From: Curtobacterium sp. UNCCL20
GTDB lineage: Bacteria; Actinomycetota; Actinomycetes; Actinomycetales; Microbacteriaceae
DNA: 64,000 nucleotides
Assembly: GCF_900101675.1 (NCBI RefSeq)
Contig: NZ_FNKG01000004.1
Coordinates: 1-64,000, forward strand
Direction: 5' to 3'
In this document: piece after piece, positions 16,831 to 25,795 of the stretch
How the letters are laid out: each line of letters begins with the position of its first letter
How positions within the stretch are numbered: position 1 is the first letter of the stretch
Made by a program: the position numbers and the translations under genes
The notes under the pieces: model-generated
Told to the model about the DNA's origin: nothing
Database searches by the model: none
Seen by the model: the letters and a program-made list of their open reading frames with translations, nothing else

Positions 16831-17882
16831 GCGCTGGCCTTCCGGGTGGCGGTCGTGGTGGGGCGCTCGGCAGCGCGGGCGGCCGCGCGGGCGGCAGCCC
16901 GGCGCGACGGGGTCCTGGTGCGGGTCCGCCGCTGGCGGGTGCGCAGTTTCGGGTCGAGCGCGAGCGCGACGAGGTCCGCAGCGAGGTTGCACACGACGTA
17001 GACGACGGCGCTGAGGAGCGCGATCGCCTCGATCGTCGGCAGGTCGCGGTTGAACACCGACTCGAGCATGAGCTTCCCCATCCCCGGGTAGTTGAAGACG
17101 TTCTCGACGACGACCACGCCGCCGAGGAGCCACGCGACGTTGAGCGCGACGACGTTGAGCGTCGGCAGCAGCGCGCTCGGTACGGCGTGCTTCCACACCA
17201 CGCGGCGCATCGTCAGCCCCTTCAGCTCGGCCGTCGTGACGAACTCGGACGCCATCACGTCGATCGTCGACGACCGTGCGGTCCGGACGATGTAGGCGGC
17301 CATCGCCAAGGTCAGGACGATGATCGGCAGCCAGATCGTCGGCAGGAGCTCGGCGACGGTGGCGTCGCTGCCGCGCAGGACCACCGCCGGGAAGAGCGGC
17401 AGCCCGATGGCGAACAGCAGGACGAGGACGGTCGCGACCATGAACTCCGGGACGCTCATCACGACGAGGCTGACGATCGAGATCACCCGGTCGGACGCCC
17501 GGCCCCGGCGGACACCGGCGATGACACCGAGCGTCAGGGAGAGCGTCACCCCGACGACCATCGCGGGGACGGCGATGAGCATGCTGTTCCGGAACGCCGT
17601 GAACAGTGTCGGAGCGACCGGTTCCCCGCTGACGAGCGAGGTGCCGAAGTCGCCGTGCACCGCACCACCGAGCCACTCGAGGTACCGGAGCCAGACGTTC
17701 TGGTCGAGCCCGAGCGACTCCCGGAGCTGCTTGACGGCCTCGGGCGTGGCGTTCTGACCGAGCAGCTGCTGCGCGACGTCGCCGGGCAGGGCCTGCACGG
17801 CGAGGAACACGAACAGCGACGCCAGCACCACGGTGAGCACGGCGATGCCGAGACGGCGGAGGACTGGGACGAGGACGTTCAT
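16827..17882 (-). CDS. ABC transporter permease, DppB type
   Basis: A 351-aa membrane protein with six helices. The N-terminus (VFLAVQALPGDVAQQLLGQNATPEAV) and the loop TTAELKGLTMRRVVWKHAVPSA are typical of DppB/OppB. The C-terminal 40 residues are Arg/Ala/Thr-rich and cytoplasmic, longer than usual. ATG 17882 overlaps the substrate-binding protein stop. Confidence 0.92.
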   Translation of the reverse strand: MNVLVPVLRRLGIAVLTVVLASLFVFLAVQALPGDVAQQLLGQNATPEAVKQLRESLGLDQNVWLRYLEWLGGAVHGDFGTSLVSGEPVAPTLFTAFRNSMLIAVPAMVVGVTLSLTLGVIAGVRRGRASDRVISIVSLVVMSVPEFMVATVLVLLFAIGLPLFPAVVLRGSDATVAELLPTIWLPIIVLTLAMAAYIVRTARSSTIDVMASEFVTTAELKGLTMRRVVWKHAVPSALLPTLNVVALNVAWLLGGVVVVENVFNYPGMGKLMLESVFNRDLPTIEAIALLSAVVYVVCNLAADLVALALDPKLRTRQRRTRTRTPSRRAAARAAARAAERPTTTATRKASA

Positions 17883-19480
17883 CGGCGCAGTCCGATCCGG
17901 AGGTAGTCGAACTCGAAGCCGTACTCCGAGTAGTTCACGACGTCGCGGGAGAGCCCGACCAGCCGGTCCCCGAACATCGGGGTCATGTCCGCGCCGTCCT
18001 CGACCACGAGCCGCTGGGCGTCCTGGTAGAGCGTCAGGCGCTTGGCGTCGTCCATCTCGGCACGCGCGTCGTCGAGCAGCCCGTCGAAGGTCGGGTTCGA
18101 CCAGGCGCTCTCGTTGTACGACGACCCGGAGCGGAAGATCTGGTTGAGGAGCTGGTCGATCGGCCGGCCGGTGAACCAGTAGCTCACCATCAGCGGCTTC
18201 TGCATCCAGATCTGCGTGTAGTACGAGTCCGAGCTCGCGTTGCGGACCGTCAGGCTGATGCCGGCGTCGGCGACGGCGTCCCGGTAAGCGACCGCCATCG
18301 GGGTGAACACGGACTCGTACGACGACGTGTAGATCGAAGTGCGGAAGCCCTCGTGCCCGGCGGCCTTCAGGAGCGCTCGGGCCTTGTCGGGATCGTGCTC
18401 GCGGTGGTCGTCCACGAAGGCGGCGAGCTGCGGCGGCACCGGGTTGTCCCAGCCCGGGGAACCGGTGCCCTGCAGCGCCGTGTCGACGATCGTCCGCGGG
18501 TCGTAGGCGAGCTTCATCGCCTGTCGGACCCGGGGGTCGCGGAACTCGTCGCTGGTGGCGAGCATCGGGATCGTGTACCACTGCGCGTTCTTCGACCGTG
18601 CGATGGTGGCCCGGCCGGACGCGGCGACCACCCGGGCCGTCGCGAAGTCCAGGTTCGTCTGCGAGATGAGGTCGATCTGGCCGGCGAGCAGGGCGTTCAC
18701 CCGGGCCGTCGTGTCCTGGATCGAGAAGAAGTCGATGCCGTCGAGTGCCGGGCGACCGGCGAAGTGGTCGTCGAACGCCTCGACGCTGCCGGCACCCGCC
18801 GGCGTGAACGACGTCAACCGGAACGGGCCGGTGCCGATGCCGGTGCGGCCGATGTCGGCGATCGCCCCCGCCGGCACGATGTAGCACTGGTACGCGGTGA
18901 GGAGCGAGGGGAACTCGGCGTTCGGCTTCGTCAGCGCGAACCGCAGCGTGTACGGGTCCACCGCGGTCATCGATCCGGCATCCATCACCTCGCCGAGGAC
19001 ACCGGCCTGGGGACTGCCGGTCTTCTCGTCGAGGATGTGCCGGATGCTCGCGATGGCGTCGTCGGCGCTGAACCGGGAGCCGTCGTGGAACCGGACGCCC
19101 TTCCGCAGGTGGAAGGTCCACTCGGTGCCGTCGGCGTTCGCGGACCACTCCTCGGCGAGGTCGGGGATCGTCTTCCCCTGCTGGTCGAGCTTCACGAGCC
19201 GGTTGTAGAGCGCGCCGAGGTACTCGTACGCCGACAGCGAGCTGGCGGAGTCGAGCGTCTCGGCGGCCGATGCGGCGGGCCGGGCGATGCGCAGGCGCCC
19301 GCCCCTGCGGGCCGTTCCGGTGGCAGCGGCCTCGGGCAGCGAGACCGTGCCGGCCGAGGCGCCGGTGCTGCACCCGCTGAGGGTGAGCAGGCCGAGGCCG
19401 GCGAGTCCGGCGGCACCGGTCAGGAGCGCTCGACGGCTCGGGCCGCGGGCGTTCCGGGGTTCGGGGACGATGGGTTGCAT
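17879..19480 (-). CDS. family 5 substrate-binding lipoprotein of a peptide/nickel-type ABC importer
   Basis: A 533-aa extracellular solute receptor (SBP_bac_5). The signal peptide has a twin-arginine start (SRRALLTGAAGLAGLGLLTL) and a lipobox ending in SGC, so it is probably Tat-exported and lipid-anchored. Family motifs include DGTEWTFHLRKGVRFHDGSRF and a GTGPF-centred segment. ATG 19480 has AGGAGGGG ahead; it is the first gene of the leftward operon. Ligand could be a peptide, metal chelate or ester conjugate; the co-encoded CocE hydrolase favours an acylated organic substrate. Confidence 0.9.
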   Translation of the reverse strand: MQPIVPEPRNARGPSRRALLTGAAGLAGLGLLTLSGCSTGASAGTVSLPEAAATGTARRGGRLRIARPAASAAETLDSASSLSAYEYLGALYNRLVKLDQQGKTIPDLAEEWSANADGTEWTFHLRKGVRFHDGSRFSADDAIASIRHILDEKTGSPQAGVLGEVMDAGSMTAVDPYTLRFALTKPNAEFPSLLTAYQCYIVPAGAIADIGRTGIGTGPFRLTSFTPAGAGSVEAFDDHFAGRPALDGIDFFSIQDTTARVNALLAGQIDLISQTNLDFATARVVAASGRATIARSKNAQWYTIPMLATSDEFRDPRVRQAMKLAYDPRTIVDTALQGTGSPGWDNPVPPQLAAFVDDHREHDPDKARALLKAAGHEGFRTSIYTSSYESVFTPMAVAYRDAVADAGISLTVRNASSDSYYTQIWMQKPLMVSYWFTGRPIDQLLNQIFRSGSSYNESAWSNPTFDGLLDDARAEMDDAKRLTLYQDAQRLVVEDGADMTPMFGDRLVGLSRDVVNYSEYGFEFDYLRIGLRR

Positions 19481-19691
19481 TCGGGGTGACCCCTCCTGGT
19501 AATCGTTCCGGTGAACGATAGAGGGGTTCCGGCGCTCCCCCAAGTCCCGTGACGCGACCCGGCTGTCCCGAGAACGCGCTCCGATCGGCTGTCCTGCACC
19601 GATGCAGGGGTACCGACGCATCGACGGGCCGGGGGCAGAACGTTTACCAAGCCGTTACATCCGCACCCGCCGAGCACGGGATGATCGGACG

Positions 19692-20285
19692 ATGGCGACC
19701 TTCACCCGCGGATTCGGCGGTCGACGCGACGACCGCGACGACTCCCGCATCCCACCCGGCCAGACCCTGGTCCGCGACTGGCCGGTCCTCTCGGCCGGCG
19801 CGACCCCCGAGATCGAGCCCGCCGAGTGGGCCTTCACGATCCGCACCGAAGCCGGCCTCCACACGTGGACGTGGGACGAGGTGCAGGCCCTCGGTGTCGA
19901 GGACGTCACCGTCGACATCCACTGCGTCACCCACTGGACCAAGCTCGACATGCCCTGGCGTGGGGTCCCCCTCGACCGCATGTTCGAGGACGTCGAGACG
20001 TCGCTCGACTACTGCATGGTGCACAGCTACGGCGGCTACACGACGAACGTCCCCCTCGACGAGCTGCTCGACGGGAAATCCTGGATCGCCTTCGAGGCCG
20101 ACGGTGCACCGCTCGAGCCCGAGCACGGCGGACCGGCCCGCCTGCTCGTCCCGCACCTGTACTTCTGGAAGAGCGCCAAGTGGGTGCGCGGGATCGTCAT
20201 GCAGTCCGACGACGAGCCCGGCTTCTGGGAGAACGCGGGCTACAACCTGCACGGCGACCCGTGGAAGGAAGAGCGGTACTGGTGA
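19692..20285 (+). CDS. molybdopterin-dependent oxidoreductase, sulfite-oxidase fold (YedY-like)
   Basis: A 197-aa protein made of the sulfite-oxidase molybdopterin domain only. Cys78 in DIHCVTHWTKLDMPWRGVP is the expected molybdenum ligand; later segments YGGYTTNVPL and KSAKWVRGI match the family. There is no signal peptide, no heme domain and no Tat motif, so it acts in the cytoplasm, unlike MsrP/YedY. Its stop overlaps the GTG of the flavin reductase. The pair plus the small zinc-ribbon protein form a tight three-gene operon. The substrate is unknown. Confidence 0.85.
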   Translation: MATFTRGFGGRRDDRDDSRIPPGQTLVRDWPVLSAGATPEIEPAEWAFTIRTEAGLHTWTWDEVQALGVEDVTVDIHCVTHWTKLDMPWRGVPLDRMFEDVETSLDYCMVHSYGGYTTNVPLDELLDGKSWIAFEADGAPLEPEHGGPARLLVPHLYFWKSAKWVRGIVMQSDDEPGFWENAGYNLHGDPWKEERYW

Positions 20286-21067
20286 CGCTCCCCGACACGG
20301 GCCTGGAGGCACGGATCACCCGGTCCCCCGGTCCCGCCGCGCGCAGGCGGCCGGCCTGGCACGCCGCGACGGTCGCGTCGGTCGCCGCCGAGACGCCGAA
20401 CGCGCGCCGCATCGTCCTCGACGTCCCGACCTGGCCCGGCAACGACCCGGGCCAGCACCTCGACCTGCGGCTCACCGCCGAGGACGGCTACCAGGCATCT
20501 CGTTCCTACTCGATCGCCTCGTCCGGCGACGCCCCGTCAGTGCTGCTCGCGGTCGACCGGGTCGACGGCGGTGAGGTCTCGCCGTTCCTCGTGGACGCGG
20601 TCGAGGTCGGTGACGCGCTCGAGGTGCACGGTCCGCTCGGCGGGTGGTTCGTCTGGCATCCGGACACCACGGCCCGCCCGGTGCAGCTCATCGCCGGCGG
20701 ATCCGGCATCGTGCCGCTCGCCGCCATCGCCACGGCACACGCCGACGCCGGCGACGCCGCACCGTTCCGGCTCCTCTACGCCGTGCGGACCCCGGAGGAC
20801 GTGTTCTTCCGCGCAGAACTCGACCGTGCCTCCGACGCCGGCGTCGAGGTCACGCACGTGTACAGCCGCACCGCTCCCCCGGGATCCACGACCCCGGCCG
20901 GCCGGCTCACCCGCGATGCCCTGGCCGCCGCGGTGTTCCCGCCGGACGCCGGTGCCCTGGTCTACGTCTGCGGGTCGACGCCCTTCGTGGAGCAGGTGCT
21001 GCGCTGGCTCGGCGAACTCGGCCACGACACCACCGACGTCCGCGCCGAACGGTTCGGGGGCAGCTGA
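20282..21067 (+). CDS. ferredoxin-NADP+ reductase-like flavoprotein
   Basis: A 261-aa FNR-superfamily reductase. The FAD site is RSYSIAS near residue 80 and the NAD(P) site is GGSGIVPL followed by VYVCGSTPFVEQVL. No 2Fe-2S domain is present. GTG 20282 overlaps the molybdoenzyme stop, and its own stop overlaps the next ATG, so it is most likely the electron donor for, or acceptor from, the molybdopterin protein. The N-terminus reads TGLEARITR, near a weak copy of the dispersed repeat core. Confidence 0.88.
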   Translation: MTLPDTGLEARITRSPGPAARRRPAWHAATVASVAAETPNARRIVLDVPTWPGNDPGQHLDLRLTAEDGYQASRSYSIASSGDAPSVLLAVDRVDGGEVSPFLVDAVEVGDALEVHGPLGGWFVWHPDTTARPVQLIAGGSGIVPLAAIATAHADAGDAAPFRLLYAVRTPEDVFFRAELDRASDAGVEVTHVYSRTAPPGSTTPAGRLTRDALAAAVFPPDAGALVYVCGSTPFVEQVLRWLGELGHDTTDVRAERFGGS

Positions 21068-21324
21068 TGCCGATCGTCGACGGCAACGCCCTCGCCGGGC
21101 CCCTCGCCTCGGTGCTCGGCGCCGACGCGACACTGGCCGTGCTGCGCTGCGCCGGGTGCGGCACCGCCGATCCGCTCGCGCTGACACGGGTGTACCGGAC
21201 GCCGATGGGCTCGGTCGCACGCTGCCGCGGGTGCGACACCGTGCTCGTCACCGTGGTGGACGCGGGCGACCGCCGCTGGGTCGGGCTTCCCGGCACCCGG
21301 GCCGTCGCGACGTCCGACACCTGA
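21067..21324 (+). CDS. DUF6510-type small zinc-ribbon protein
   Basis: An 85-aa protein with two Cys pairs, CAGCG and CRGCD, about 30 residues apart, typical of a zinc ribbon. It begins at ATG 21067 within TGATG, overlapping the reductase stop. Its place behind the molybdoenzyme and flavin reductase is one I recall for DUF6510 proteins in actinobacteria. A role as small electron or metal-binding partner is inference. Confidence 0.7.
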   Translation: MPIVDGNALAGPLASVLGADATLAVLRCAGCGTADPLALTRVYRTPMGSVARCRGCDTVLVTVVDAGDRRWVGLPGTRAVATSDT

Positions 21325-21583
21325 TCCCGTGGCACGCGCAACCTCTGGAACTGCCCGTGCGGGAACCTTGCGGAAAGCCGCACGGCCCAGAACCGGACCG
21401 ATCCGATCTGCCGCGCGCTCCGGATACATCCTCGGAGACCACGCCGGGCCACCCACCCGGCGCTCTGAGTGGGCACGGTCGCCCGCGCGCCTGGTGGGCG
21501 CGGGGACCCGAATCCTGCGCCCGCCGGGCTCGACCAGCCCGCCGGGCTCGACCAGCCCGCTGCGCTCGAACGCCGCAGCAACG
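21325..21583. other. gene-free stretch
   Basis: No convincing gene. It contains a tandem 18-bp unit reading CCGGGCTCGACCAGCCCG (two copies near 21530-21562) and short GC-rich inverted repeats. It separates the three-gene oxidoreductase operon from the oppositely oriented tRNA-Gly and its terminator. Confidence 0.5.
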
Positions 21584-21618
21584 ACGAAGGCCCCGGTCGT
21601 GGGGACCGGGGCCTTCGT
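21584..21618. terminator. strong hairpin terminator downstream of tRNA-Gly
   Basis: A 15-bp perfect stem (21584-21598 with 21604-21618) closes a 5-nt loop. It lies just beyond the 3' end of the leftward tRNA-Gly and can also stop rightward transcripts from the DUF6510 gene. Confidence 0.8.
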
Positions 21619-21640
21619 GCGCTCCTGACCGGAGCAACCG

Positions 21641-21712
21641 AGCGGATGACGAGATTCGAACTCGCGACCCTCACCTTGGCAAGGTGATGCGCTACCACTG
21701 CGCCACATCCGC
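21641..21712 (-). tRNA. tRNA-Gly (GCC)
   Basis: A 72-nt cloverleaf read leftward: acceptor GCGGATG pairs with CATCCGC, discriminator U, anticodon loop TTGCCAA gives GCC, T-loop TTCGAAT. The 3' CCA is not encoded. The same tRNA sequence occurs again at 36511-36582. Confidence 0.96.
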
Positions 21713-21801
21713 GTACCCGAGCACTCTACCCGCAACCGCCCGTCTCCATGCGATCCGGCCGGAACCGGGCGTGTCCCGGGTCCGGAGAGTTCGATCGGAC
21801 C

Positions 21802-22050
21802 ATGAGCTACGTGCACGACAACCCCGGCGGAACCGAAGCCCACGGAGTCGACCTGGTCGACGGTGACACCCCCGCGGTGCGCATCCTCGTGCACGGCGAC
21901 CTCCCGACCACCATCGAGCACGAGGGCCGCACCTGGCTGTCGAACGGTGAGAGCCACGACGACGGCGACGACCAGGCACCGCCGATCGCCGTCTACCGTC
22001 CGGTCGGGGAAGCCACCCCGCCGGACGACGGTCCGGTCGAGGAACCGTGA
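21802..22050 (+). CDS. small acidic hypothetical protein
   Basis: An 82-aa, Asp/Glu-rich soluble protein (starts MSYVHDNPGGTEAHG, ends PPDDGPVEEP). No known domain recognised. Its stop overlaps the GTG of the GAF-ANTAR regulator as GTGA, so the two are probably co-translated. The ribosome site ahead of ATG 21802 is weak. Confidence 0.6.
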   Translation: MSYVHDNPGGTEAHGVDLVDGDTPAVRILVHGDLPTTIEHEGRTWLSNGESHDDGDDQAPPIAVYRPVGEATPPDDGPVEEP

Positions 22051-22763
22051 CCACCGTCACCCGGGAACACCGGCTCGTCGACGCGTTCGTCGCGCTGACG
22101 GACACGCTCGTCGCGGACTACGACGTGGTCGACCTCCTGCAGACCCTGGTCGACCGGGTCGTCGAGATCTTCGACGCGACGGCGGCCGGCATCCTCCTCG
22201 CCAGCCCGCAGGGCGAACTCGAGGTCCTCGCGTCGACCGACGAGGGGTCGGGGTTCCTCGGACTCCTGCAGCTGAGCGCCGGCGAGGGACCCTGCATCGA
22301 GTGCTTCGCCACCGGTCTTCCCGTGACGGCCGGGGACCGCGAGGAGATGCACCGGCGGTGGCCGACCTTCGCCGCGGCCTCGGAGACCTCGGGGCTCGCG
22401 TCGGTGCACGCCATCCCGATGCGTCTCCGTGAGACGACCATCGGGTCGCTCAACCTCTTCCGGGAGTCGGGCGGTGCGCTCGGCGCGGACGACGCCCTCG
22501 CCGCCCAGGCCCTCGCGGACGTGGCGACCATCAGCATCCTGCAGCACCGGAACCTCGAGCACTCGACGCTCGCGCAGCAGCAGCTCCAGCGTGCGCTCGA
22601 CAGCCGGATCGTCATCGAGCAGGCGAAGGGCTTCGTGGCCCACACCCACCACGTGGGCACCGACGAGGCGTTCACCCTGCTCCGCGAGCACGCCCGCTCC
22701 CACCAGGAGCGGCTGGCCGACGTGGCCCTCGCCGTCATCGAACGCCGTCTGGTCCTCCCGTGA
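22047..22763 (+). CDS. GAF and ANTAR domain RNA-binding regulator
   Basis: A 238-aa protein. The GAF sensor domain spans about residues 10-160 with a Cys pair in EGPCIECFATG. The C-terminal ANTAR domain (about 177-232, LDSRIVIEQAKGFVAHTHHVGTDEAFTLLREHA) binds paired hexaloop RNA hairpins and prevents transcription termination. In actinobacteria such proteins are stand-alone antiterminators. I could not identify a convincing target hairpin in the adjacent leader at 22764-22881, although GC-rich inverted repeats are there. GTG 22047 overlaps the small acidic protein gene. Confidence 0.88.
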   Translation: MTTVTREHRLVDAFVALTDTLVADYDVVDLLQTLVDRVVEIFDATAAGILLASPQGELEVLASTDEGSGFLGLLQLSAGEGPCIECFATGLPVTAGDREEMHRRWPTFAAASETSGLASVHAIPMRLRETTIGSLNLFRESGGALGADDALAAQALADVATISILQHRNLEHSTLAQQQLQRALDSRIVIEQAKGFVAHTHHVGTDEAFTLLREHARSHQERLADVALAVIERRLVLP

Positions 22764-22881
22764 ACCGGGGCGGGCAGAAACCGAGAGCGGATCCGGGTTC
22801 CGCGCGTACCGTCGCCGACAGCGGACGACGAGTAGCCCCGGCCCCCGGTTACAGCGCTGCAGCTGAACCCAGGAGGGCGTC

Positions 22882-23994
22882 ATGAGCGACGACACCATCG
22901 TGCCGAGCGACGACACCATCGTGCCGAGCGGCTACCGGAAGACCGAACCGCGGACCGGTCGGAAGGACACCACGTCGACGTACTCGGCGCTGCTCGTCGA
23001 GGTCCGCGGCGCCGGACTCCTCCGGCCGCGCACGGGCTGGTACTGGGGGCTCGTCGGGGTCCTCACCGCCCTGCTCGCGGTGACCATCGCAGCGTTCACC
23101 GTGCTCGGTGGCAGCTGGTGGCAGCTCGTCGTCGCCGGGGTCCTCGGTCTGCTGTTCACCCAGTTCGCGTTCCTGTCGCACGAGGCCGCGCACCGCCAGG
23201 TCTTCGCGTCGCACCACTGGAACGACCGTGCCGCGCGGTACGTCGGCACCTTCCTCACCGGGGTGAGCTACGCCTGGTGGACGGCGAAGCACAACCGGCA
23301 CCACGCGAACCCGAACACCGTCGGCAAGGACCCGGACATCTCGTTCGACGCGATCTCGTTCCGCCCGGAGGACGCCGTCCGGCGTACCGGGTTCCTGCAC
23401 GTCCTCGTCCGGGTGCAGGGCTACGCGTTCTTCCCGATGCTGCTCGTCGAGGGCGCGAACCTGCACTGGCAGTCGATCCGCACCCTGACGAGCCGCGGAA
23501 CCGTCAAGCACCGCTGGGCCGAGGCGTCGGTGTTCGTCGGTCGGTTCGTCCTCTACCTCGGTGCGGTGTTCTGGGTCCTGCCGCTCGGCATCGCGTTCGC
23601 GTTCCTCGGCGTCCAACTCGCGGTGTTCGGTTTCTGCATGGGCATCGCCTTCGCCCCGAACCACAAGGGCATGCGGATCATCGAGGCCGGCGAGCGTGTC
23701 GACTTCCTCTCCCGCCAGGTCCTGACGTCGCGCGACATCAGCGGCGGCCGCTGGGTGGAGTTCTTCATGGGCGGCCTGAACCACCAGGTCGAACACCACC
23801 TGTTCCCGAGCATGGCTCGCCCGAACCTCCGCGCGGCTCGGGTCATCGTCCGTCGCTACTGCGACGAACAGGGCGTGCCGTACACGGAGACGACGCTGGT
23901 GCGCTCGTACGCGATCGTCGTCCGCTACCTCAACGAGGTCGGACTGGCCGCGAGGGACCCGTTCGCCTGCCCGATGGTCGAGCGCTTCCGCTGA
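22882..23994 (+). CDS. membrane fatty acid desaturase
   Basis: A 370-aa di-iron membrane desaturase that inserts a double bond in acyl chains. Histidine boxes: HEAAH at 100-104, HNRHH at 137-141 and HQVEHH at 301-306, with hydrophobic pairs before and after. The HQVEHH form resembles linoleoyl-CoA-type/DesA3-like front-end enzymes. The first 16 residues are a duplicated DDTIVPS unit, from an exact 21-bp DNA duplication (22885-22926). ATG 22882 has AGGAGGG ahead. The 3' end overlaps the oppositely oriented leuA by 70 bp. Confidence 0.92.
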   Translation: MSDDTIVPSDDTIVPSGYRKTEPRTGRKDTTSTYSALLVEVRGAGLLRPRTGWYWGLVGVLTALLAVTIAAFTVLGGSWWQLVVAGVLGLLFTQFAFLSHEAAHRQVFASHHWNDRAARYVGTFLTGVSYAWWTAKHNRHHANPNTVGKDPDISFDAISFRPEDAVRRTGFLHVLVRVQGYAFFPMLLVEGANLHWQSIRTLTSRGTVKHRWAEASVFVGRFVLYLGAVFWVLPLGIAFAFLGVQLAVFGFCMGIAFAPNHKGMRIIEAGERVDFLSRQVLTSRDISGGRWVEFFMGGLNHQVEHHLFPSMARPNLRAARVIVRRYCDEQGVPYTETTLVRSYAIVVRYLNEVGLAARDPFACPMVERFR

Positions 23995-25748
23995 CCGCGT
24001 GCCGCCGCCGCGAGCACGGCGAGCACGCTCGCGGTGAGCACCGAGCGGTCGCTGCCGGCTGCCCAGTGGGTCCCGTCCTCGTCCCGGTGCTCGATGAAGG
24101 TGACGGCGTCGCTGCCGCTGCCCGTCGTCCGCGACGACTGGTGCAGGGACACGACGTCCACCGTGATCCCGGTCTGGGCCAGGAGCTCGGTCACCGCCTC
24201 GACGGGGCCGATCCCCCGGAAGGTCCCCCGGTGCTCGACGCCCTCGGCACGGATCGCGACGTGCGTGACGTCCAGCCCGTCCTCGCCGCCCACCGTGAGG
24301 TCGAGGAGCTCCGGCGCGCCCTCGCCGGACCGGAGGTACGACCGCTCGAACAGGGCGAGCAGGCCCGCGCCGTCGACCTCGGTCCCTGACCCGTCGGTGT
24401 ACTCCTGGACGCGACGAGCGAAGTCGATCTGGAGCCGGCGGGGCAGCTCGATGCCCGATGCTGCTTCGAGGAGATGGGCGATCCCGCCCTTGCCCGACTG
24501 CGAGTTCACCCGGATCACCGCGTCGTAGCTCCGGCCGAGGTCGGCGGGATCCACGGGCAGGTACGGCACGCGCCACGCGGTCTCCCGCTCGCTGCGGCCC
24601 TCTGCCTCGGACCGGCGGCGGTGCTCCGCGAACCCCTTCCGGATCGCGTCCTGGTGCGTCCCGCTGAACGCGGTGTGCACCAGGTCGCCGACGTACGGGT
24701 GCCGCGGGTGCAGTTCGATGCGGTTGGCGTCCTCGACGACTCGACGCACCGCGTCGATGTCCGAGAAGTCGATCATCGGGTCGACGCCCTGGGCATGCAG
24801 GTTGAGCGCGAGCGTCGCGATGTCGACGTTCCCGGTCCGTTCGCCGTTCCCGAAGATGCACCCCTCGACACGCTGCGCCCCCGCGAGCACCGCCAGTTCG
24901 GCGCAGGCGATCCCGGTCCCCCGGTCGTTGTGCGGGTGGACGGACAGGATCACCCCGTCGCGGCGCGCGAGGTTCCGGTGCATGTACTCGATCTGGTCCG
25001 CGTACACGTTGGGGGTCGCGATCTCGACGGTCGCCGGGAGGTTGAGGATCACCGGTCTCTCCGGCGTCGCTCCCCAGAGCTCGGTGACCGCATCGCACAC
25101 CTCGAGCACGAAGTCCGGTTCGGTGAGGTTGAACACCTCCGGCGAGAACTCGAAGCGCACGTTGTCCAGGTCTCCGGCGAGGTCGAGGACGTCCTGGGCG
25201 CCGGCGAGGATCATCCGGCGGAGCTCGGCGCGGTCCTTGCGGAGCACGACGTCGCGCCACGCCGGGGCGGTCGCCGTGTACATGTGGATGACGACGGGGT
25301 TCCGGATCCCGCGGATCGACTCCACGGTCCGTTCGATGAGGTCCCTGCGAGCGGGTGTGAAGACGACGACCGTGACGTCCTCGGGTGCGAGTCCCGGCTC
25401 GGTCGCGAGCAACCGCACGAACGCCTCGTCCGTCTCCGAGGCGGACGGGTAGCCCACCTCGATCTCCTTGTAGCCCATCCGCACCATCAGCTCGAAGAAC
25501 CGACGTTTGCGTGCCGGGTCCATCGGTTCGGCGAGGGCCTGGTTGCCGTCGCGCAGGTCGACGGGGACCCACAGGGGCGCGGTCGTGAGGTACCGGTCCG
25601 GCCACGTGCGTCCGGTGAGCGGGACCGCCACGCGTTCCCTGACGTCCTGGTACCGGTGCGACGGCATCTGCGAGGACCGCTGCCGGTTCCAGGAGGGTGC
25701 GCCGTCGGGGACCGGTCCGGCCGGGGTGGAGATGCCGTCGTTGCTCAT
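23925..25748 (-). CDS. leuA: 2-isopropylmalate synthase
   Basis: About 607 aa, the long form of alpha-isopropylmalate synthase, which condenses acetyl-CoA with 2-oxoisovalerate in leucine synthesis. Catalytic DRE-TIM barrel motifs: [10 protein letters not shown] near residue 65 and [11 protein letters not shown] with the metal-binding HxH; GNGERTGN follows. The C-terminal regulatory domain (from about 450) ends with an extra 25 residues lying antisense to the desaturase gene. Two starts are possible: ATG 25748, or ATG 25766 whose GAGGAG lies too close. It diverges from a GntR regulator with a palindrome between them, so regulation by that protein is likely; this is not the usual leuA context, and a paralogue acting on another 2-oxoacid is possible. 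Confidence 0.9.
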   Translation of the reverse strand: MSNDGISTPAGPVPDGAPSWNRQRSSQMPSHRYQDVRERVAVPLTGRTWPDRYLTTAPLWVPVDLRDGNQALAEPMDPARKRRFFELMVRMGYKEIEVGYPSASETDEAFVRLLATEPGLAPEDVTVVVFTPARRDLIERTVESIRGIRNPVVIHMYTATAPAWRDVVLRKDRAELRRMILAGAQDVLDLAGDLDNVRFEFSPEVFNLTEPDFVLEVCDAVTELWGATPERPVILNLPATVEIATPNVYADQIEYMHRNLARRDGVILSVHPHNDRGTGIACAELAVLAGAQRVEGCIFGNGERTGNVDIATLALNLHAQGVDPMIDFSDIDAVRRVVEDANRIELHPRHPYVGDLVHTAFSGTHQDAIRKGFAEHRRRSEAEGRSERETAWRVPYLPVDPADLGRSYDAVIRVNSQSGKGGIAHLLEAASGIELPRRLQIDFARRVQEYTDGSGTEVDGAGLLALFERSYLRSGEGAPELLDLTVGGEDGLDVTHVAIRAEGVEHRGTFRGIGPVEAVTELLAQTGITVDVVSLHQSSRTTGSGSDAVTFIEHRDEDGTHWAAGSDRSVLTASVLAVLAAAARGQRKRSTIGQANGSLAASPTSLR

Positions 25749-25777
25749 GACCGAGCTCGCTACCATGACTCCTCAGA

Positions 25778-25795
25778 CAAGTAGAGGAGTACTTG
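25778..25795. promoter_or_regulatory. palindromic operator candidate between leuA and gntR
   Basis: CAAGTA-GAGGAG-TACTTG is an exact 6-bp inverted repeat with a 6-bp spacer, the size bound by FCD-type GntR dimers. The spacer GAGGAG is also the ribosome site for the GntR start at 25796, and the site lies 30 bp from the leuA start, so binding would affect both genes. Confidence 0.55.

Noticed and set aside
22764..22881. ANTAR target hairpins ahead of the desaturase
   Set aside because: GC-rich inverted repeats exist, but I could not show the paired hexaloop structure with the conserved A1 and G4.
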